The translations under genes were made by a program, and so were the position numbers. The notes beneath the pieces are model-generated. The model saw only the letters and a program-made list of their open reading frames with translations, was not told where the DNA came from and ran no database searches. This document shows positions 57,644-64,000 of a stretch of 64,000 bases of DNA, in pieces. Every line of letters begins with the position of its first letter. Within the stretch, counting starts at the first letter, position 1. Location: positions 14,643,337-14,707,336 of the forward strand of contig NC_087080.1 of the NCBI RefSeq assembly GCF_026151205.1, written 5' to 3'. The DNA is from Bolinopsis microptera (lineage: Eukaryota > Ctenophora > Tentaculata > Lobata > Bolinopsidae).

Positions 57644-57918
57644 AAGAACTTGATTTTTATTGCTCATTAAAGCGATCCATCAATCAAGTCAAATAAAATC
57701 ATTTACATCAGTTTATCTTTTATGATAAAATTGAATATCTAAATCTTCAATAGATTTATAAAATCGTCTACACAATAAAATAATTAAATAACAAATAATC
57801 AATTATATGGAATTCAAATTACTAATTTTTTTACCATATTTCTTAAACGGTATTCCATAAATTCCCATCAAGTTTTTTCCGAATGTCTTGACATCAGAAC
57901 TCATATCTATATATAATT
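57644..57918. repeat. 280-bp direct repeat, right copy
   Basis: Same sequence and orientation as 57061-57344, starting 583 bp further on. The two could be LTR-like ends of a small element or a simple tandem duplication. No ORF lies between them. Confidence 0.9.
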
Positions 57919-58231
57919 GAATATCGCACTTATAGTGCATAAGTTCAACCAAAAATATATCACAGTAAAAAATGCCTATACCGCGAACCTCTATACAGTA
58001 TAGTACACCGTGCTCACTTCTTTCCCCGATCTGTAGACTGTAGCCTGTGTTTGCAGATGTCGTGATTCATCAGAGCTCACATCGCTATTATTGATGATGT
58101 GAGTGCATACTACATCTTACAGTAATTTCAGTTAACATAAACAAAAAACTCATCTCAAGCTATCAATTAACACAAATATAGTATCCACAAAAGTTCGAAA
58201 CTATACCACGAGGTTAACTCTGATTAAGATC

Positions 58232-61200
58232 TTAAATCTCAGATTCTTTGACCATGGTTTGAGGGCAAATTTCAGATTCGTTTCTGTGTTGCACCTCCTC
58301 AGAAAGCACATTAGCAATATCGTCTTCCGTTAGTCGCAGCTCTAAACCTTTGACATCGCTGATATCTTTTGGGACCTCTGCATCTGTATTGATAGTTTGA
58401 ATGATAAATTCGGGATCTTGCCCTTCCTGAAGGTGCACCTCGGCAATAACGTCTTGTGTTACTTCCGACTCTAAAAGCCTACCCTTATTTGTACCTTTGT
58501 GAATCTCTGGATCTTTGTTGATGGTTTGAGAGATAACTTCAGGATTTTTTCTCTGCTGCACAGATGGATCATGTACCTCAACTATCACGTCACCATCTGT
58601 TCTGTTCAACCAAGCACATCCGTCCTCGCCTGTAACTATTGCTGAAGATGATTCTGCTCCTTTATCTCTAGCTTGGTTCTGAAGACAGGTAACTCGAATA
58701 TCTAGATCTGCTGTTGTTTTCGGTCCGTCAGCTTCTTTATGTTTTGTACAGAGGACACTACCAGTAGAGCATCCAGGTTCTCCTCTTCGAACTTCTATCT
58801 GCTCCATCTCGATAACTTCAGGTTGAGCAGTACTGAGACGTGCGATGATAGTTTGGTGAATGGCTGAGTTGACAATTCTGGCTGAGAGTGATTGAAATAG
58901 TGCTTTGAATAATTCTGTGACAAAATCGTCATAAAGGAATGGGTTTATCACAGAATTTATTGGCAGGATGATCATTGAGAATATGCCGTACCATGGAGTT
59001 GCATCAAGAACTTCTAGCGAGTGCAACACACAGATAACGATGAAAGGCACCCAACAACAGAAGTCAGTAGTGATGATGATTGTTATCCTTCTACTCATTT
59101 TTCGGTTTCGGTCACTAATTTGTCGATTGTTCTGCGAATTAGTAAGACCTTTTGAGGACTCTCTGGAGACAATACCTATCAGAATGTAGGATATTGAAAT
59201 GAATAGGAAGCAGACAAAGTTTACGGCGAGTATCGCCCAAACGAAATTTCTCTGGGGGTCGTTGTTGTCGACAAAATACTTAAACAGGCAGACGCCGTCA
59301 TTTCCGTAGAAATCAAGCTTTGTGACCGTATCGGTGTGGTCTGGATATCCTACATCATGGGAGAACATGCCACGGTACATCTTTAGGATCGTTTCCCAAC
59401 TCAGGTTTCTTCCTTTCATCCGTCCATAGTAAGCTTCAAGGACTGCGAGGACTTCTTGTTTGTTTTGGGTTCCGATGAAAAGTTTAAGCTCATCAGCAAA
59501 TTTGTATCCATTTACAAAAAAGTTTTCAAATGAACTAATTATTGGTGTGATAGCAATGGCTGCAGATGTCATGAAGATGCTAAGAACCCCTAGTGCAACC
59601 TTAAGAGATTTTACAATGTTGACTTCGCCTGGGACTCTGAGTGAACCCTGTATTCCATTTAGCCTAATGGTGCTCAGTCCCGCCATAGCAAACAAAGATA
59701 TCTGGGATCCTATGGTACTGACAACACCTATCGTGGAGCACTGGAAGCTAGTCATCCATTCGATTTGACTTTTACAGTAGTCTTTCTTGAAAATAACTGC
59801 GTCATATATTACTATCACCAATAAATAGCAACCTACTAAGAAGTCTCCCAAAGATATCAAGATTATTAGGGATTTGTTAGCCAAGGCAACAGATGTTCTG
59901 CAGTGTTTTAGAGATCCTACGTTCTTTACCATTACGATCAGGTTTGCCACAACAGCTAGCCCCCCTATGATCAATGAGCTTACTTTCAGAGCTAAATTTT
60001 CCAGTATCTGTTTTGAGCACTCCAGATTACATTCGTCAGACATGTCGAAGCAATCGAATTTCCCATTACATGTTTTATCTTTTGAAATGATACGAGCAGA
60101 GTCGCATGTGAAACCATTGGTACATGCCAACTCATCCGATCGGTCGCCGCAATTATCAATCAAGTCACATACTTGAGAATAATTTATGCATGTGACATTA
60201 TTATCGCACACGAAATAGCTATTCGTGAATAAGTTTTCACGTGATTTGGTGAAGAAAACCAGATATTTGTTGTTAGCAATGGTTCCTATCCTATTAGGGT
60301 ATTGATTGGGACAGGCATCGTATTTTGGCAGGTTCTTCAGTGGGCAAGCTGAGTTTTTACATTTTTCTGTGCAGCTAGTAAATACATATTGTTCCCCGTA
60401 CATATGCTCACAATTCTGTGTAGTTTCAGGGAGATGCAACTCTGTTTTCGTGTCCACTCCAAAAAAGTGATGATCTGGAAAGACGAAAAGCTTTTGTGTG
60501 CAGTTATCCTTTTTGAGATTTTTGATACTCCTAAGACCTTTTATGCAAAATGACAGCTGCTTGACAAAGCCATTTCCTTTGCTTGAGACTAAAGTGAAGA
60601 TTTTCAAGGAATTTTGGGATACTGAACACATTTGTTTCTCATTACCACATGTTTCAAGTCCGTCACATAGATCGTTCAATTCGACGTAGCCAGGATCTCC
60701 TGAGGGGCACAGGAGAACGTTTTCGCACGTTTTATTGCTGGTTACTAATCTTCGGGACTTACCTTTTCCACATGTTGGCCAGATTTCCAGTTCATCAATA
60801 CCATTTACACAGTCCTCTATACCGTCGCGTATCCAGGTTAAAGGTAACGTCAATTCGCCTGCTTTAGCTTTTCCAACTTTTCTTTGGCAGGTGTTTTCAG
60901 TTTGAATACGACATATTGAGAGTGTTTCGTCAGATCTGTCAATACAATCCGGAAAGTTATCACACATCACGTGTTTGTGTATATTTACACATGATTTTGA
61001 GATGTCCTGACATTGACTTTCTAGGTGATCATCGCAAATTTGAACATTCTTGTCTTCGTAGCAAATCACATATTTAGAAATAGTTGACTTGTATCCATTT
61101 ATAGTGCACGATCCTCCTTCTCTAGCTTGGTCTGTACAATTTGTTTGATATTTCTTTAGATCCTTGTCTTCACAATACTTATTCTGTTGGTTAATGCTTA

Positions 61201-61890
61201 GTACTCCGCACTTGGTGAAGTTGTGGACCGGTCTATCATGAAAATATAATGTATCGATAAGATATGGTCTACAAGTGCTCTTTGTTTGCTCAGTAGTTGT
61301 GCAGTTGAACTCATCCTCTCCATCATCACACTCATTACGACTACTACATATATATTGAGGAGGTCGGTAATAGTTGAGATTGACAGGTTTATTATAACCT
61401 GTGTATTTACAATACATTCCATAAGTCAGACCATTACAATACGCTTCGTCCTCACAGGTACTAGTTTCACATATATCATTACATATAAAACGTGGATCTA
61501 CTGCTAGTCCACTGCGTAATGTTGTTTTATCTGCACAATTTGTTTCATCCATGTTATTCTCACAGTCTCGTTTACCATCACAAAGCTCCCCATTTCTTCT
61601 CAAAATATTAAGTGACATTATTATAAATCTATCACGCACGCTCCGACACAAATAATTCTCACATAATATATTATCTCTACTACTTATCATGAAACCAGCC
61701 ATCCTCGTGTCACAAGCCTGATAGTAGTAGGGGTCCTCAGAGCACAACGATTGCCGCAAAAAGGACATAGAAGTAGATGTATAGTAAAACTCTTCCGTGT
61801 TGTGACACTTTAACTTCTCTTCGTCTTCTCCTGGGCGAGGGCATTTGTACTTGAGGAACCCGCCATGTTCTTCAATGTAGCATACTGGTT
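58232..61890 (-). CDS. Class A GPCR with LDL-receptor class A ectodomain
   Basis: One large exon, from an acceptor (CAG) at 61891 to the stop at 58232. Numbering from the Met at 61768 gives 1,178 residues, and the frame stays open 40 codons further upstream. Many Cys-rich modules with LDLa-style acidic ends follow (CDGKRDCENNMDETNC 63-78, CDDGEDEFNC 147-156, CIDRSDET 275-282, CDLIDNCGDRSDELAC 534-549, FDCFDMSDEC 571-580). A seven-helix domain spans about 595-947: Asn609 in TM1, Asp642 in TM2, Cys677 before TM3, CCWVPF in TM6, NPFLY (942-946) in TM7. The DRY box reads TIRL. ECL2 is about 95 residues long. No leucine-rich repeats are seen, unlike relaxin receptors or snail GRL101. The 220-residue tail holds three degenerate repeats. 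It is a cell-surface receptor; ligand unknown. The signal-peptide exon is missing, and a LINE sits where it would be expected. Confidence 0.88.
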
Positions 61891-61892
61891 CT

Positions 61893-62293
61893 GAATGATA
61901 TTAATAAAACAAATATTAATAAAACAAATATTTATTTTTACGGCACAATCAAACAATATCAATGATAAATAAATCAGGGGAGGTTTGAAGAGGTTTTCAA
62001 GTGCCGAAGGCCACTGCTTATCTTTAGGATTTGAGAGTGACCTGTGCTTGAAACCCCCTCAACCATCCACTACGTCAATATAATACTTATTATACAATAT
62101 AGAAAAATATAATTATCTAAGCTAAAATTGCTTATTGGTCTAGTTTGGTGACATAGGAGAGCCCAGTTGAATTTTAGTTTAGGTTTATGTTTTAAATCAT
62201 AGTTTGAAAGGTTAGCCATGGTTCATGGCAGAGAGAGATATCATGTGTGCAGAGCCGTACCGGATGTAGAATTTGAGATATAATATAGATTAG
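61893..62293. other. Spacer between the GPCR exon and a LINE
   Basis: It starts with the intron acceptor region of the GPCR gene (AT-rich, ATTAATAAAACAAAT duplicated). It continues into the probable 3' untranslated region of the minus-strand LINE. No exon with a signal peptide was found. Confidence 0.45.
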
Positions 62294-64000
62294 TTACCAT
62301 ATATTAGGGTCACCTCGATTATGGAGGGATAGCAAGTGCTTTTTAAGGTTAGATTTAATAATACCTGACGAGGCTGATAAGTCTGAATTTTTGGAAGAAC
62401 CCGGGATTATTATTCCATCTACATTAGCATCACATATTTCGAATACATAGGGGATGAGATCATTCCATATTTTCGTAGAGGTGTACAAAAAGTTCTGTTG
62501 GGAGATATCTAACCTCAGTAATGGGACAATCAGACGAAGTTTTTTATTTCTAGGACAGAACTTGAAAAGATCTTTAATCGACTGGGGGACATCAAATTTA
62601 AGAATTTTGAATAGTTCCATAAATGTATGGTACATGTGCAGATTCTCCGGGTTCATAATTTTCTGCTCAGTGAATAGCGGTTTAGTGTGTTCAAGACAGT
62701 AGTTCTTGCTAGCCATATGTTCGTTGAACGTGCACAGGTTAAGTAGTATTCTTTATGATCAAAATTGGGAATGTTACCAAATAGCAGTCTTATGCATCGT
62801 TTTTGAATTGCAAAGATTTTATTCAGCTTATGTTTAGGGATCCCACCCCAGCAACTTATACAATAGCTAAGATGTGACATAAAAAGAGCATTGTATAGTT
62901 TCAAATATTCAGATTTGGGAATGAATTTGCAAATTCTCTTAATCGATACAATACTGGAGTTCAGCTTTAAAGATAAATGATTAAGATGTGGTTCCCAACA
63001 TAGCTGTTCGTCTATTATCACCCCAAGAAACTTTGTACATTGAACTTTTTCTAGCTTTTTGCCATCTATTGAAATCGTTAGATTCCTGTCAAAGGGCCGT
63101 GTTCTAGCACAAGTCTGTGTTGCTCTTGACAAACCTGGCTGAAAATGCATAAAACAACTTTTCCCTGCATTTATATGTAACTTGTTAGACTCCATATAGT
63201 TACTGACTTGTTTCATTACATGATTAGCTTTTTCGAAAGCTTCCTGTGCTGAACGACCTATCACAAAAATATTTGTATCATCAGCAAACAGGACGAATTC
63301 AGCCAAACTTGAGGAGCTCACAATATCATTTATATAAATCAGAAATAGTAGAGGTCCTAACACTGACCCCTGGGGTACACCATACTGAACACTTGTCCGA
63401 TTTTTCAGTTTGAAAAGAAGTTACTTGGTTACGGTTTGTTAGATAGCTAGCAAGAGTTTTTAGTGCAATACCTCTTACTCCATAGTGTTCAAGTTAATGC
63501 AGGAGTTTATCGTGCTCAATTGTGTCAAATGCTTTACTTAGATCAATAAATATTCCAATTACATGATTTTTCTGTTCAATCGCATCAAGTATTTTATTGA
63601 CAGAATAGTTTACGGCATGAGATGTTGAGTGTTGTTTTCTAAAACCAAATTGTCGATCATAAATCACGTTCATAGCACTGAGGTAATTATATAACCTATT
63701 ATTAATTATTTTTTCAAGTATTTTGCCAAATATCGGTAATGTAGAAACAGGTCGATAGTTATCAAGGCATCGTGAGTCTCCTTTTTTATAAATTGGTGTA
63801 ATAGAGCCCGTTTTAAGCTTGTTTGGAAAGACCCCATTGTCCAAGAACCAATTAAAGAATCTAGAGATATGACCAGACATATAATTTACACTCTTTTTCA
63901 AGACTTTAACAGAGATATCACTTGCCTTCCCATTTTCAAGGCTACCAATAATTTTACTTATCTCTTCCTCGTCACAGGGGCTGAGAAAAAAAGAGTTCAC
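62294..64000 (-). pseudogene. Jockey/CR1-type LINE reverse transcriptase, decayed, cut by window edge
   Basis: On the minus strand the frame enters at the right edge. It gives TPIYKKGDSRCLDNYRPVS, FGFRKQHSTSHA and IDLSKAFDTIEHDKLLH, then an in-frame TAA at about 63494-63496. After a further frameshift at the GVPQGSVLGP motif (about 63370-63390), the next frame gives LFADDTNIFV with the catalytic FADD. It then continues to about 62653, where a third frame (62716-62294) encodes the C-terminal region (KKLRLIVPLLRLD...KNLKKHLL type). One stop and two frameshifts mean this copy is inactive. The 5' part with the endonuclease lies outside the window. Confidence 0.92.

Larger units (their letters stand above)
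56469..58231. other. Region after the last recognised ABCA exon
   Basis: No transporter second half is recognisable. A (TG)n array lies at about 56509-56605. Two direct copies of a roughly 280-bp AT-rich sequence lie at 57061-57344 and 57644-57918. The right end should contain the 3' untranslated region of the minus-strand GPCR gene. Confidence 0.5.

Overview
The window is animal nuclear DNA: split genes with GT-AG introns, non-LTR and LTR retrotransposons, and abundant satellites. The most diagnostic gene is an intronless 206-residue EF-hand protein (16791-17411, minus) with the features of a ctenophore calcium-activated photoprotein, including the C-terminus WDGVYAYKY. I therefore read the source as a luminous ctenophore (comb jelly of the Mnemiopsis, Bolinopsis or Beroe type). 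The species is not determined, and the assignment rests on recognising that family.

Layout. 1-3.2 kb: foldback and short dispersed repeats, no gene. 3.2-14.4 kb, minus: a roughly 30-exon secreted protein combining VWD, C8, TIL, VWC and Ig-like domains. 16.8-17.4 kb, minus: the photoprotein. 18-26 kb: a 12-bp minisatellite, CCCT arrays, a broken LINE, foldback repeats, and a second LINE with a third nested inside it. 26.1-31.1 kb: a tandemly duplicated unit; one copy carries an LTR retrotransposon with identical LTRs and a 5-bp target duplication, and the other keeps the empty site. 31-36.6 kb: repeat remnants and gene-free DNA. 36.7-40.2 kb, plus: a 10-exon type II membrane carbohydrate sulfotransferase. 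40.5-45.5 kb, minus: an R2-group LINE with an essentially uninterrupted ORF, joined head-to-tail to a 5'-truncated copy of itself. 47.2-56.5 kb, plus: the N-terminal half of an ABCA transporter in 19 exons. One of its introns hosts an antisense divergent homeodomain gene, and another carries a 36-bp minisatellite built from an exon end and its splice donor. 58.2-61.9 kb, minus: an LDLa-rich class A GPCR. 62.3-64 kb, minus: a decayed LINE running off the window edge.

The host genes (extracellular multidomain protein, photoprotein, sulfotransferase, lipid-type ABC transporter, homeodomain protein, GPCR) show no common pathway. What links the window is its mobile DNA. Exon boundaries were placed by eye from splice consensus, reading frame and domain continuity, so individual junctions may be off by a few bases.
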